NCBI RefSeq assembly: GCF_041296385.1 | Contig: NC_091015.1 | Location: 55,680,345 to 55,744,344, forward strand | Direction of reading: 5' to 3' | DNA length: 64,000 nucleotides | DNA from: Aphelocoma coerulescens | Taxonomy: Eukaryota; Chordata; Aves; Passeriformes; Corvidae | Shown: in pieces, positions 13,628-28,500 of the stretch | Numbering within the stretch: the stretch's first letter is position 1 | Layout of the letters: each line of letters begins with the position of its first letter | Notes under the pieces: model-generated | What the model was told of the DNA's origin: nothing | Seen by the model: only the letters and a program-made list of their open reading frames with translations | Database searches by the model: none | Position numbers and translations under genes: made by a program

Positions 13628-14280
13628 TGATGGGTTGACCTTGGCTGGCTGTCATTTGCCCACCAAGCTGCTCACTTGTTCCCCATCCTCAGCAGAAGAA
13701 GAAAATAAGACGAAAAACTCCTGGGTTGAGATAAGGACAAGGTTGTCACTTACCAATCACTCTCATGGGTGACTCAGCTTGGAGATTGTAATTTATTTTA
13801 TTGCCAGTTAATAAAAAAAGGAGTATAATGAGAAATTAAACATAATCACCTTCTCCCGACTCCCCACCTGATTCTTCCCAGGCTCAACTTCACTCCGGAC
13901 TCTTCCACCTCCCCTTCACTCCCCAAGTGTCACATGGGAATGGAGATTGTGGTCTGTTGACAACTCTTCTCTCTGCTTTTCCTTCTCCTTTCATCTTGTC
14001 CCTATTATGTATAGGGTTCTGTCTATAGGAGACAGACCTTCATCACCATGGGCTCTTCCCATGGGCTGCAGTGCTTCAAGTTCTCTAGCCTGGATCCTTT
14101 CTAGATGTCCTGTTCTTTGGGAATGGACTGCTGCACTGTGGTGGGTCCCCTATGGGCCACAGGTCCTGCCAGAATGGCCTCTGAGCAGAGTATTTAGAAA
14201 CAGTCCTGGGAAAGGTGTTGCAATGATGTGCCCTCTGTCTCTCTGCCATTGGTGGGAAAGAGCTGCCTGGAAGGACAAGT
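13628..14280 (-). mobile_element. Old avian LTR fragment, minus strand
   Basis: The left end TGATGGGTTGACCTTGGCTG, followed by CCACCAAGCTGCTCAC and GGGTTGAGATAAGGACAA, is recognisable as a widespread bird LTR. AATAAA reads on the minus strand near 13795, giving the orientation. The inner half contains degenerate copies of a CCATGGGCTGCAG-like unit near 14045-14075. The right boundary is not sharp; about 14280 is an estimate. Substitutions are many, so the copy is old. No coding capacity is visible. Confidence 0.65.
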
Positions 14281-15141
14281 AAGTTGCATCTGACACTTCA
14301 GATTGGCTCAGTGTGGCATTTAGGGCTGAATATAAAACATGCCCACTTGAACAGAAGAGGAGATAAAATTCAGGACCTTTAAGCAGTGACAGTTGCAGCA
14401 GCTGAGGGTATCCATGTCAGAGATTTAAAATGAGTGGGCTGAGAAAATAAACACCCAAAAAACTTCCACATGTGGAAGAGAAGGGATATCTTGCCTCTCA
14501 AACAAACCTCATTTGAAAACATTTGAAAACTATTTAGTAGAGTTGCAAGCTAAAAGAGGAGGAGAACTGCAGTTGAAATGAGGCAAGGAGTGCAGAGCAT
14601 TAGCATCTCTCTTGTGCCATTGCTTGAACAAACATAAATAAACTACATTCTGACAGCTTGGCTTATAGCAGTGGATTTGGAGGAAACAGAAAAGGAAAGA
14701 ATCATGACAAAACATTTATTTTGCATTTGCTTTGCAAAATGAGAAAACTATGTAGCAGTTTAATAAAACATAGTTTCCATTATAATTAACTAAGCTACAT
14801 TTGTATTAAAATAGAGTGCAACTTGAATGCTCTGCATATATCCTAAAGATTTCATGGGAAGATCAACTTTTAATCAGCTAAGGTCTAAAGCTCTACAGTT
14901 ACAGTGGGCCATAGTTACATTGCCAAGGCTACTCAGTTGAAGCTTTCTGAATGTCATTCCTATTACTCATTCATTAAAAAACATTGCATTTCATTAGAAG
15001 CAGGATTGAGCAAAGCTCATAAGAAACCAGAAATCCAATGGTTCAATCTGAGGGACCAAGGAATCAGAATTTCCTGAGCTTTGGTGCATTATCTCAAGGA
15101 AAGTTAAGTGTGTCAGTTTAATTTAGAAAATCAACTCTATC

Positions 15142-15230
15142 TTATTTTATTTTATTTTATTTTATTTTATTTTATTTTATTTTATTTTATTTTATTTTAT
15201 TTTATTTTATTTTATTTTATTTTATTTTAT
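15142..15230 (+). repeat. (TTTTA)n pentanucleotide microsatellite
   Basis: About 18 uninterrupted copies of the 5-base unit TTTTA over 89 bases. No interruption is visible, which implies recent expansion and likely length polymorphism. It lies in intergenic sequence. Its position after unique sequence does not show a clear retroelement tail. Confidence 0.98.
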
Positions 15231-18200
15231 ATTTTCAAACAGAGAGTAAATATTTGTGGTTAAATTCTGGATGTTTGAGTTTATGAAGATGGTCGGTAAA
15301 TAAAATAATAGGAACAAGACAATTGCTGTGACATACTAGTTAAAAAAGCATTCCCGCCTCAATTTAACCAGGAATACAGTGCGAAAAAGAAAAGAAGGGG
15401 AAAATAAAATGCCCCAGAAACAAATAATAGTAAAAAACTGATAGGAAAAGGTGCTTCTTGAATATGTTTTTAAGCCAACACAGCTGGTGGAAAAAACCTC
15501 TGTTTGAAAAAATATTGGAAATATGATGTGATTAGACAGAATCCATGTGGGTGTTTTTTGCTTCTTTGCTGCAGAAGGGTATTGCTAGACAGGTTTACCT
15601 TACCTTAAAATAACCTCCAGTTTGAAACTTCTAAAGAAAAAGACTGGTTAGGAAAACTACTGGAAAGATGATGCTTCATGATGTTAGAGTTAGGTTAAAT
15701 TTTGAAGTTATGACTAGATAGCTTTTAAATTAATGGAAAAAATGCCAATCTATTTTTAAAATACAGTGCCTTTTTCTGACAATACTGTTTCTTCACTGGG
15801 CTCTTTCTTACTCTCTGGCTGACTTCTCAGAAAGGAAAAGAGAACTGAATAGGAGAATGGAAGCTGAATAACAGTACATCTTGTTTCTTTGGGAAAGATA
15901 AGTGAACAAACACTTAAACATTAGCTACAAAGGCAGAGAAGAATTGTCAGGAATGTGAAAGCATCTATCACAAAATAAAAACAATTTAAGAAATGTTATA
16001 AAATTGATCAAGCTTTTTATCTTTTTGGTTTTTATTTAAATTTCTGCAAGGTAATAGTTTGTAAATGTAAGATTATTTATTATGGAAGATTATTTATAAT
16101 GGTGAGAATGGGGCACCAGCAGAAAGCAACACAATGTGCTGGTGATGTAACTACTGATATTGTGTTTCAGGGCAAATAAAAGGTCTTTGATGAAGAGCTC
16201 TGCAGCTTATACAATTGGTGTGAGTTCTGGGGAAGCAAAATAATACTGAAGTTGTCTTTCCCTGCTCAAAAACCTGTACCTGCCTGCTTGCAGTGCTTTT
16301 GTGGAAAACTCTCTTTGGCCACTAGCAACTGTATAACAGTGACATTGCAGCAGGGCAAGGGTTAAGAGGTAGGACTTTCTGATGTCCTTTCTGAGATGCT
16401 TCACAGCTTCACAGCTGTCCAAGTACAGAAAGGACTCCCCGTCTCATCAGAGAAAGCGTTGTGTCAGTAATGTGCAATAACTGGACTGGGTGGAGGTAGA
16501 GGAGGGAATCTATGCAGTTTTATCTGTTAACAGTACATTAAGTGGTATTAGACAGTGATTCCAAATATTTTAATGGTGGGTTTTGTTTGGTTTCTTGGAT
16601 GGTAAATTAATCTCTCTCTATCAGTGCCTATTACTGTTTTAAATTCAAATGGTATGTACACAGAGACGTTAAGAAGGATATATATGTCTAAAACCTAGTG
16701 AAAAAAAACATATCCATGTGTATCTAAAACCATATCCATAGACCCAGCACTAGAAAATATCCTGGTTTTTGCAGGATGGAATGGTCACCCTACTGAACTT
16801 GTAGGGAAATTTTCCATATATTTCAGAAGGCCCTTTATCTTTTTTTTTTGTTGTTGGAAGATAATTAATATTTATTTCTAGATCTCCTATGAGGTGCAGA
16901 TTAAAAAAAAAAAAAGAAAAGTGAAAAGTATCCAAATCCCTTCCCATTAAAAGATCCAGAAGAAGGATGAGGCAGTTTGCATAAAGAGAGAAGACCTAGG
17001 TAGTCATGGATTAAAATAGGAGATTTTTTGAAAGGAGGAAGGAAGTGGTTATGAAAGTGATTTTTGGTAGCATAAAACACATGTTGAAAGATGGAGGATT
17101 TTCAAATGGAATTTACAGCTTGGATATTAACCCGGAATTTTGCTCTCTTTAGATTTTGATCCAGTATGTGAATGGAAAAGCTCTAAATTGAGTAAATTTG
17201 AAGTGAATTGCTAAAGAATGAAGAGGAGCTAGGAAAGCATGTCCCTTTCAGTGCAAGACAGAGAAATTCAATCAATAAGGATTACTAGCCTGTCATATTT
17301 TTGCTATCAGCAACATTCCCTCCAGAAATTAAACAGTTCTATAATGATCTCTAATACTCCTGTGCTGCTTCTGGGTGAAAACTGCCAAATACATACATAC
17401 GTTGTGACATTTAAATAAAATGGCACCATATTTAAAATGTATCCTGAGGTATAGCTGAAGAAAATTACAATAATATTTTTCCTGTTGGAAAATAAAACAC
17501 TATTTATTAGATTAAAATCAGATGCATGACGTATGTCTGACTTGCAGGAAGCCAACTGCTGAGAACAGTTCACTTCACCTAGATAATTTCAATCCTGTTA
17601 GGACTGCCAAGGATAGACCATTTTTACAGCTTGGTATAAATAATAAATCGGTGGTAAAAAGCCCTAGATGAGGGCACAGCAAATCTCATTGTCTTCTCTT
17701 TGCAGTGTGGTGTTTTGTGCAGCTGTTCAGAGCATGTAAAAATAGCTACCATGCCATCCTGGTTGTGTTGTACATCACTTCTGTCGCATCAGTGTAATGG
17801 ACTGATCAAAGCACCAACTGGTGGAGAGGTAATGTCTGAGAGTTGAAGTGGGAACCTTTCTGTTCATTGCAAAAGCTCTTCAGAATGCTGCATTGGATTC
17901 TTTCCAGGGTTGCAGACAAGGTTGCAGGCTTTGCTGGCCGAAGTCCCACAGATCCGCACACTGAATTAAGCAAATTTTGCTGAAATAATTTTAAAATTGG
18001 GCTAGTTATAATTGCAGCTGGAATAACTACAGAAGTACCTAGCATAGAGCAGATGTGCAAAATTGCCCTGAATGTATTGGTCTTTAGCTAATCGTTCACA
18101 GAAAACTGAAAACATGCTAAGCCTGCTACTACTTGGTCTTTATTCTTCATTAATATCAATATCACTAACTTCAGCTGATATTGGAATAGTAGACTAAAAG

Positions 18201-21200
18201 CCTTCTGAAATCAATTTAATATGAAAGCATAGGAAAAGCTGCCAACAGAAACCTTACTTGGAGCTTAATTCTGCTCTGAAATAGTCCTGTTCTTATACCC
18301 TTAGGTGTTGTGTCTTTGAGGGGAAAAGATTGTTCATTTTATATTACTTACACAGAGCAGGATGAGCTTTCCTTAATTGCAACCAGAACAGCAAAGTAAT
18401 TGCAAACATTTTCAGGCAGGCTTGTGAAGAACATAATTTTTGTTCCCTTTTAAACTTCACTTAGTTCAAGGAATTCACATATACCTGTGTTCTTCAACTT
18501 CTAAGGAATCAGTGGGAGTACTAAGCAAAGCAAAGCTATCAGCAGAGGCTGAAATTCACTAAAGACAGTACACAGCTTCACTGGAAAACTTTTATGGGCT
18601 CTTCAAACTGAAAAATACCAGTGACTTACATCAAAGACCAGAAAACATTTTCTCCTTCTGGCCATTTCTCATTTGATTCATAGAGTTCTGCTTTATTTCT
18701 GTGCAAAGGAGGCTGTATACTCAGATTCATTATATAACTGAGTCTGAAACTCATTTTATGACTCACACTTTGATGCTGACCTCTGCAGCTGCTTGGATTC
18801 TGAGCATTTGAAGAGGGAGTATGAGTCAAAAGGCTTTCATTGCGAAGACGCTGTCACAGTATTATAGACTCAGGCTGAAACTAATTTAATGAATGAGGCT
18901 GCTCTCTGTATCAAAGATTGCTTCCCATGGTCAGATATATTACCTTACATCACCAAAGACTAGCAGCAGGCACTAGTTTTGCTAAGCTAAGGCATGTATG
19001 TATGTGAAAATGGCAAGGGATCCTGTGGTCCTTCTTGAGCAGAGAGCAAGCTTCCAGTAACACACAGGAGGTGCATTTGCATTTATCTTAATAAATGGAA
19101 ATTACCTAGTGGCTGTAGACATCTGTCAAGTTATCTGTGGGAAATATCTCAGCCTGTGCCAGCCCTGTGGGGTGTTTTGCAGCTTTCAGGACAGGTAGGC
19201 AGCTGATTCCTACTACTGAGGGATAAAAATATGTGCATCATTAAGGGGTACTCTGAAGAGCCACAACTCTCCAAGAACAAAGCAGCATCTGTCTCTTCAG
19301 TCTGGCATAAAAAACTAGAATGATTTCTCCTCCATTTTCCTTTCTCTAACACTTTCTACTTAAATTTTACCCTGGAATTAGAAAAAAAAAACCTACAAAA
19401 AATGGATGAACCACATGTCAAGAGACCTGTCTCCTATCCTCATGGCAAGACAAATTTATCCATAAACCCTTCCTAATGGATATTTCACTAACCGAACTAG
19501 AAAAACCCCTGGGATGGGCTTACATTACATCCACAGGCTACCTGTCTCAGAGATATCCGTTGCCTTATAACTAGAGACTTTTTTTGCCCCTAATATCCAC
19601 CTTAAAATCCTTGCTGCAATTTGTGTCCATCATGTCATGTCCATTCCCATGCTGACGGATTTGAAGTGTCTTTTTTCCATGTCTTTCTTCATTCACTTCA
19701 TCTCCTGATTAAACTGTTCTTTCGTGTCTTTGCATAGGCCACATGCCCTAAGCTTTTGATCATTGTTACTATTACAGGTTTTTATCTTAAATCAGTGAAA
19801 AATAATTATTTGTATAAAATAATTGTGCTAAATATTGTAAAGACCAAATCCTAATGCCTCGATGAACAGAACTTTTTTAATGAAAGTGATGATTATGGAG
19901 AATTCTTTAGATAGGTGTTTAAAAGTTATTTAAGGCAATACAAATGCACACACACAAGTACACACAAAGAATTCCACACATATGAAAATCACAGGCAGTC
20001 TGCAAAGATAGAGACCAAATTTATAAATTCAATATTTCATTCCTGACTGTCTTGAATTGTGTCCCTAGAAAGGCATGAAAATTATTGGTAAAGAAGAACG
20101 GCTTATCTGTAACAGCTCTTAGATATATTTAAGTCTCCTAAAGCAGTTTTTCATGAGCAAAAGCACTTTAGTGGAAGGTGAAAAATGAATGCTTACAGGA
20201 ATGCCACTTATGCAATCTGAAAGGAATGCTAATAGAGTTTATTTTGTCAGTGATACTTGTTATTGACTGAGATGTGCTTATATGTTTGATGGCTTTATGA
20301 ATTTCCCTGAAAACATTGCTTATCCTGTAGACTTGGATGGAAATCACCATAAATGTCATCCTCCTCTAGATCCTGATTCTGCAGAACAGTTAAGAACATA
20401 CTTAGTTCTGAATAAAAGCTTCATTTTCAATACTTCAGTAAGAAACAAATATGTACTTAGCATTAAGCACATCTTAAAGGACTTTTGCTAAATCACTGTT
20501 ATTTTCAGGTAGTTTCATTTTCTTTAGCATTCAATGATTCAGGGCTGTATGATTTATTGCTTGTTACAATGCATCTTTCATCACTACCTTTCCTGCTCCT
20601 TTGTTATTCAGATGTGCACCACTACTATAAATAATGCTGTTGTGAGAGTATGGAAAAAGAGTTGCCTCCAGGAACTATCATTGTATGCTGTCACAAAGTT
20701 TGTGAAGGTTAAAGATTAATGCTTAAATAAGGTACTTAATAATGTTCACATTATATATCATATATCTTCTATGTGCTGGCATTATTTTTTCCTCTTTTGC
20801 TAAGGGAAGATGTGTTATTGAATAATGATGGTTACAGTAGCTATTTGGAAACACTGAACGGTTGTTTTATAGCTGCAAGTGATTCAGACCTTTAAAGTTT
20901 GCACCATTTACTGAAGAGATGATGAGCTTGTCTTGCTTTGCTCCTGTCCATTACACAGATTTTCTGGATGGAGAACTCATCGTGCTATGTGCTAATGCTC
21001 TGACGCTTACTTACACCTAAAGGAGAGGCTTCAAATTTTAAATTTCTTGCAGCTGAGAATACATAAATGTAGCTGAGGTTTAAGCAACACTCTTTCCTCT
21101 CAGGTGACTCAAGTGTTCTATCATTTTGTTCGTTGACTTTTAAGACCTTTTCTCTAAGCACCTCTGTCTTCTGTCACAATAAATGTGGATCTTACCTGCT

Positions 21201-24200
21201 GAAATCAGTGCTATCTGCTGTCCTAGCTGGGTGTCATATGGACTGATGGAGAACAGCAGTGCAAAGTCCTCTTGTGAGCTGATAATTTCTCTGACAAAGC
21301 TGGTTTATTACTGCACTGAGTAGGATCTATAGATGAGAAGACATTTCCAGAAAACCCCTGATTTAGGAGACACTGCCTTTTATGGCATTGACATCTTATG
21401 GACAGTAAAAAGGATCGTTACTGACTGACAGGCGGAACTTGACAAAACAGCTGCTGGTAAAGCAGGAGGTAGGATTCTCTTTTATTAAAAGGCAGTGATT
21501 TATTCAAAGTACTGGGTCTCACACACATCAGGCTTTAGTGTGTGTTTTCTGAATCCCAGGCAGTTTCAGCGGAACCATGCCAGAGCTTGCAGTGTCTGTG
21601 TTTGAGTTTAGGAAATCGAAAGCTCATTAACTTTTGGTTCTCAATAGACAGCTGCTCAGTGAAGAGCCCTGACAGACCTTCAGCTGGTCAATTTGTACAA
21701 AAGTTTTGAAACATGAAGTGGAAGAATAGGGACTTGGGGAGTGAAGGGAAGAAAGTTTCCATGAACTAGAAATCCTGCTTTTTATCTTCCTCCATTTCAA
21801 GCTAGGATAATGAAATATGTCTTTGCAGCAGCAGGGAATACTTGAAGGTGTAGGTACGCCAATGGATATGAGACAGTGGAAAATTCAACGATATGGGAGA
21901 ACTAGCTGTGCAGTTGTGTGACTAACACTGTGGAGAGCTTTATGTAATTTGTCAGCTGTGTCCTTCCTCCAACTTTTTACTGGAACCATGTGGGCAGGAT
22001 CGGTGTGTCAGTAACCTGTAATCACCTTGAGAAACCCACCCTGCTGCCTTCTGCATCTCTAGGATATTTTCTTCTGGTTCCAACAGGCAGCATGCAGGGC
22101 TCCTGCTGGAGATACTGAGGATGTGTGCTGTTGCTGATTTTTAAACACCAGCAGAGACAGTTTCCTTTTATCTTTTTCACAGGTAAAACTCATGGAGTAC
22201 TTGCTCTTCCTGCTGTTGCTGATGCTCTGTCAAGCCTCTTTTAACTTTTCAAGGCAACCCATCAAAGTTTAGCTAGTTTTAATATACTGGATTTGTCCTC
22301 AAAATTTTACCTGGGTTTGGAAGCAAGCATGATGCCTCACACATAGGGAGTAGCTGATTTCTGCCTTTTAAAGTGCAGACCCTGTACCGTCTGATTTATT
22401 TTCAGAAAATGCATGGAGTTAAAATGGTCTTTGGAAAGGCATTTGGAGGGAAGAATTGTCACAATACTGCAAAATTATCTGATCAGCCACTTGCAAACTG
22501 CCATATCCAAGGCTTCTTATACTTAATTGCAGCAGTGGGCTTCTGGGAAAGTTGGTTTTGGGAGCATCAATGTCCTTTACAATAAAGGCAGGCCGCAGAA
22601 CATCTGTGGCTATTGATTTTTTAAATATAATTATGGGACAATAATTGTGCACAAATAAAATTTCATCTTTTCAGGTTGGGGATCAAACTGAGTTTTCACT
22701 GTGAGATGGTGAAAAAAATCACACTTGCTTTGGTCTCCAGAAGAAAGGTAGGTGTCAAGAGGTGCAACGCTTCATTTTAAAGTCACACTAGTCACATGCA
22801 GCCTTTTCCCCACTGCACAGATGTAGGAGATACACCAGGGCAAGCTTGACAATTCACCTCCATGAGTGGATTTTGTTTGTTCACTCCTACAAGCAAGTTC
22901 CATGTCCCCAGAGTGTCTGCCCTGCTGCAGCTGAAACACTGCCATCAGCAATCAAAAGCAAATGTGTTAATTAATGAGGTGTCTTTATGGAGTTAAGTTT
23001 ATCACCAGGATGCAGCCACTTGGGCAGTGTGGTCACTTCATAACCTGGCTCCACTAGCAGGTATTACCTTGGGTGGATTTCAGGGTGCTCCATGCTGTAA
23101 AATTAACTGCTGCTCACCTCTTTCCTTTGAATTGCTGGTGTCAAAGTGTTGGGGTCATGCTACCATTTGAAAGGCATGAGTGAAGGTGCAGAAACCACTG
23201 ATAGCTGAACTCATTACTTATCCACTTTATAGTGTTCAGGAGGCACATTCTGGTGGTTTAATGGTCTCTGCTATAAAAAAACATTTAAAACCCCAGACAT
23301 TACGTTGATGCTGCAGATGGTGGCCAAAATCCTTAACCTTCCTGCCATTGGAACTATATCCCTAACCTTGCATGACTGTGTTCCCTAAGCTGGGAAATTT
23401 GAGCCCAGTGGGGGACACCTGGAACTGGAGGTGAGCTGTGTTACACTGTGAGCAAAGGGGCTGAGCCCAGGTGAGAAAGGCAGGAGGATTCTCCCTCTCT
23501 GTTATCCAGCTCTTCTCACCCACCAGCTTTGTTGATACCAGGAACAGAGGAGAGGAGGAAAAATATTCTGCCTCTGATCTGAGCTGAAGGGTGTTGCCCT
23601 CAAGTGATGACACAAAGATAGGATCTGGGTTCATCTGCAGGCAAACCACTAAGAACCAGTAAGAGGCCTATGTGATAAAATCTTAATGGCTTTTTGCTTT
23701 CACAAGTAGTGTTCAATTTAGCAAAGAGTTCCAGCTAAAATAAAAGGTCAGAGAAATTACAACTTCAGCACCTTCCCTGTGGAATATTTAATTTTCTTCA
23801 TTGTGGAAGTTTTAAAACATCTACTTGTAGTTAAACTAAAGAACAAAACAAAACAAACCAGTTACCTGACCTAAAGCAACACAGCTGAAATTTTCTATTT
23901 TCATTTCACTACCTGAGTGAGCTTTTACCTCCTGTCCTCATAGTTTGTTAGCACAGTTCCAAAAAGTAGTGTAGGAGAAAACGTACAGAAGGTGAAATGC
24001 ATACCCAGTCTCAGCTAGACAGAGCTATAGATATGCTATGATGTGGTACAGGCTCAGGTTAATTTTTGGCAGGTACCACAAAGATTTCACTATAACTTAT
24101 TTAATGTAATTGCTGACCTAATACCGAGTATCTAGAGGGTCTGGGATGAATTAATAAAACCTATATTATTCTTCTTTTTTCTTCAATTACAAAAGTGGAA

Positions 24201-25106
24201 TGAGAAATTGTACATATATATTTTACATATGTATAATTTACTGTTCTGTCTTTGAAGACTAATCTATTTGATAGTGTGGAACAGTGATTTTAAATTCACC
24301 AATGCCTAATTATTTGATCTTCTCCTTTGACTCTCTCAACCTTCTTCAAACAGAAGAGATTTATCTTTGGAGCATGTTAGGATTTGAAAAGAACAAATTA
24401 GATGTTGACATGAATTTTTTTAAGCATAATTAAAATGCAGGACCAAGTCACACTTCCATACCTTTAAAAAAACATTTTATTACATGAAATATTTAATGCT
24501 AGGACAGTTAATCCATATTCATCTTACAGGACCATGCAGTGACTGTAAAATTGCAGGCCATCAATCCTTTCTTGAGCTCCTTGAATCCATGATAAACATA
24601 TGGGCTAAGATTGCCTTATAAAGTTCAAGCAAATACTTGTTGAAGTTGAGCCATGTTTAAATCAGTAGACCAGATCATCCAATTCTGTTCTCTACTCCAT
24701 CCAAGAGATGCTGTTCCCTGCTATGCTAACTATTTGGTAATTACTCGAGTGTGCTCATCAGGAGCACACCTGATGTTTTTGGCCTTACAGGTGCTGTACT
24801 GCAGAACAGAGACCCTGACCACCTGAGCAAGGGACACTGATGCTCATCAAACAGGGCAGCAGAAGCTGACAAGCCTTGGCCTTAGACTTCATGCATGTTG
24901 GGACTGAAGAAATGAGACAGATGGAAGGCAAAAAAATCCAGTTGAGGTCCCAGGTTTTTAAGGACAGAAGCTGTACAAGAAAGCTTGCAAAGTTCTCCTT
25001 TGTTTTTGTTTGTTTCTTTAGATCTTACTTACAGTTTGTTACTCATTGCTTCTTACTTTCCTACCCTTCTGGATTATGGATTGATTACACAGATTTTTGA
25101 GTGTTT

Positions 25107-25187
25107 AGTGGGGTTTTTTTTGTTTTATTTTGGTTTTGGGTTTTTGTTTGTTTTCTTGGGGGGTTTTTTTGTTTGTTTTTTCTTTGC
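25107..25187 (+). repeat. G/T-rich low-complexity tract
   Basis: About 80 bases of T runs broken by G runs (GGGGTTTTTTTT, GGGGGGTTTTTTT). A frame across it reads as Phe/Gly-rich but is not a gene. Confidence 0.9.
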
Positions 25188-25565
25188 AAACTAGCTATCC
25201 ATTCATTGTGTGTCAATGATTTTCAGAACACGAAGCTCTGAAATTTAGTCTGAGTTATTTAAATTTATATATATATATAAACACATGTATGTATAAATTT
25301 ATGTAAATTTGTCACATATTTCATTTTCAAATATGGTACAGTTTAAGGATTGCTGGTGTCAAACTCCTCATAAAAGGGAAGGTTAGTTTTGACAAAAAAG
25401 TTAAAAATCATAGCTTTTTTAGTCTTGATAGCTCAAAATGAATATTTTTAGCCTTTTTTAAAATTACATTTGTTCAGTAAAATACCTATTTCTTTCATAT
25501 CAGTGCTGGAGGGAATTCAGACATGTTTACAGGCATTTCTATCATGGAACAAATAATGGATGTTC

Positions 25566-25588
25566 TTTTTTTTTTTTTTTTTTTTTTT
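25566..25588 (+). repeat. T(23) homopolymer
   Basis: An uninterrupted run of 23 T. No retrotransposon 3' end was recognised next to it. Confidence 0.95.
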
Positions 25589-28500
25589 CACTGCAACTGG
25601 ATTACTGCTTTATAGAGAGAAAGAGAATGGTGGGGGCCAGGCACCAGCAGGTATCCTATGACTTGCTCTAATTTGTGTCATTTCTTTCACAAGGTGGTGA
25701 AAGACATTTCCAGACTTTCACACCCTGAGGCAGGGCCAGATTACTTGGATTTTCATCCAAGTTCTCTAAAACACCAGCTGCTAAGGTCTGGAAATAAACA
25801 AAAACCAATTGTGTGTGTGCATGCTTCCGCTTTTTGATGACAATCAAGGCCTTTTGTAGAAAGAGAAGTAAAACTTTTCACAATATGATCACGAAATGAA
25901 AACTGCAATTAGATCTATCACTAGCCAGTAGACTTTCTAACCAATTTCACTGTTAAGCATGGTAAAATATGTAACAAAAGAACAGATTCTTAGTGATGTT
26001 CAAGCAGTATTTCCTCAGCTCCTAACAGTAGATTTTCATAGTTTTCTAAAGGAGACTCCCATGATTTTTTTTTTGACATTTTAAAAAAGCATGTTAAAAT
26101 CCCTTCAGCAAGTCCTATGAATAAAAATATAAAATTATTCCTTTTTTTGAAGAAAAAGATATGAAACGAGAAGTCATCAAATACATTTCGTTTCTGTAGA
26201 GAAATAATTCAAAAGCTCTATATGCATATGAAATTTTTTTGCTCATCACCTTCCCAAAGAAGACAGATTTTAATTAATCCTTTTTCTGAGAAAGATATTA
26301 AATCCTCATCTAATCCCCAAGCAGCAGTTCATATAAAGTCTGGAATCTTTTTGCATGTTCATAACCACAGAACACATTATTTTCTCCTGAAGCAAATTTT
26401 GCTACAAAAGCTTTGAATGCTTCGAGCTTAGAGACATTTTCCTTTTCCTTCATTTAATCTCTCACTGGCTTGATACATGTGGATGCATAACAATAATTTT
26501 TTTTCCCTTCCAATTTTCTTTCTGTTCCAAAGATTAAACCTAAGGAACTCTTCAACAATTTTGGTCATTTTAAAAGTTCTGAAAACTTAGCTCTGAGCAG
26601 CAGGTGCAACAAAAGTCTCCCACACTGATTTCTGGTTTCTTTCTAATGACTTTAGTAAATTAGGTATTGTATTTGCTATTTCATATATTCCTCCCACACC
26701 ATTGTTATGCACTCGAAACTTCTCGCACTCCTGCTTCCTTGATGATACTTATTATTTTATCCTGTACTGCTTTATTTCAAGAACAATATTACCTGTTTCA
26801 GAGGTATGTTTGGACAAGGACTGGAAATTTCTCAGCTAACTACAGGAGATGTTGTTTTTTCTGTATAGACAGTAAATCATTTCTGCTTATACATATACAC
26901 GTACCAGTGCTAATGTGAAAAAAAATCCACAGCTTACCTCCCAAATGTAGTCAGCAAGCCAGATCAGCTGCTCACATGCTTGGGCACAAGCTGCGAGCTG
27001 AAAAGAGCTGAGCCCATTTATCTGCATGGAGATCTGGCAATGCCAGTCCACAACTTACTGCACATGGAGCAGCTGCCCTCAGCTAGCTGGTGAGGGCTGC
27101 CTGTGTGCAACGCCATCATGAGGGTAATCATACCCATTCTGAAAACAACACTCGCATTTCTCTGAGCATTTGTATCATAATCACATTTACATTTACTCTC
27201 ATTTACAATGGTGAGCAGAGAATCATTAGCATGAGATATCCACATCATTGTCACCTCATTGAAACACAAAGAGACACAATAGTCCATTAAAATGTGTGGG
27301 CATAAAAATACTGGACTGAGTTTATTTGCCTGGTTAGAATTTGCTGCATGTTCACGGGGGATGTGAATACTTACCCCAGCTGTATCCAAACCTTAAACTG
27401 GTTCCTGAATTTTGTGTTTTTATTTAGGCAATCTTGTTTCTTTGAACTATGCTTTCTGTGTTCAAGTCAGCATGTGAGGCAGTGCTGTTTCACTTCTCCA
27501 TTGAATTGGAACCCTAATGGAATGGTTTTATTTGTGCAGAAATGGAAATGATAGCAGTTCATTTCCACATTTTTAATGAAAATATATTTCATGGTGTGAT
27601 CAGGAACATCAATGTACTGCTAAAGAATTCCAGATAATATCCAAAGGAGTATGCCTGAAAAATATTTTAGCAAAAGACTATGGTGTTTTGGAAATGAAGG
27701 TTTATATCACATCAGAATAATTTACATCTGTATTATAGTCTAAAAAGAACTGCCTTGCAGAAGACTACTTTTTTATGTACAAAACATATTTATAAAAATT
27801 TTATGTATTTTTTTTTGCTCCTGCTGGACTTTTTTTTATTATTTGCCCAACACACAAAAAAAAATTAAAAAAAACGAAATTTGTTTTATGGCATTCGGTC
27901 TTCTGGCCAATGTAAGTTGTTAAACACCCTGCTCATGCCAATGTACAGTGACAGATAAGCATGAACAAAGCCTTAGAAATCTGAGCCACACAAGCTCGGA
28001 CAGTTTCTTCAGTGGGTATTTCTTCACTTCTCTCTGGTTCTTCTTGCTTTTTACTGCTCTGCAGTTCAGTGAATTCAAAGTAAGTGCTGGCACAAAGCCG
28101 CTGGGTTTGAATAACTCATCCCTTTTTCTGCCTGAAAGTATACATAATCCTGCTTCATGGAGATGACCTGAGAGGCAATTGCATATTATGGCCAACACTG
28201 TCTTCTTCCTCCCCACCCACCCCAACTACTTCTGACCCAGGACATGTCATTTCACAGGTCTGTTTTCTGTCTGCACACTGGTTTTCTATGAGAGAGAGGG
28301 GGTAAAGTGTATCTTTTCCTGGAGATGGCAAAAAACTGAGCTTCAGTACTTGAGGATGTTACATTGTCCAAACTGCTCTTCAAGTGCAGTAATGATAACA
28401 CTACAGTACATTTATTTTACTCTACCTTAGGCTTTGTAAAGGGAAATTGGGTGCAACTTGTTCCCCTTCCATACACTGACTTTTTTATTTCTGTGTGTGT

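Noticed and set aside
11767..14280. The two minus-strand LTRs as the ends of one provirus
   Set aside because: Their sequences differ and no internal retroviral genes lie between them, so they are separate insertions.
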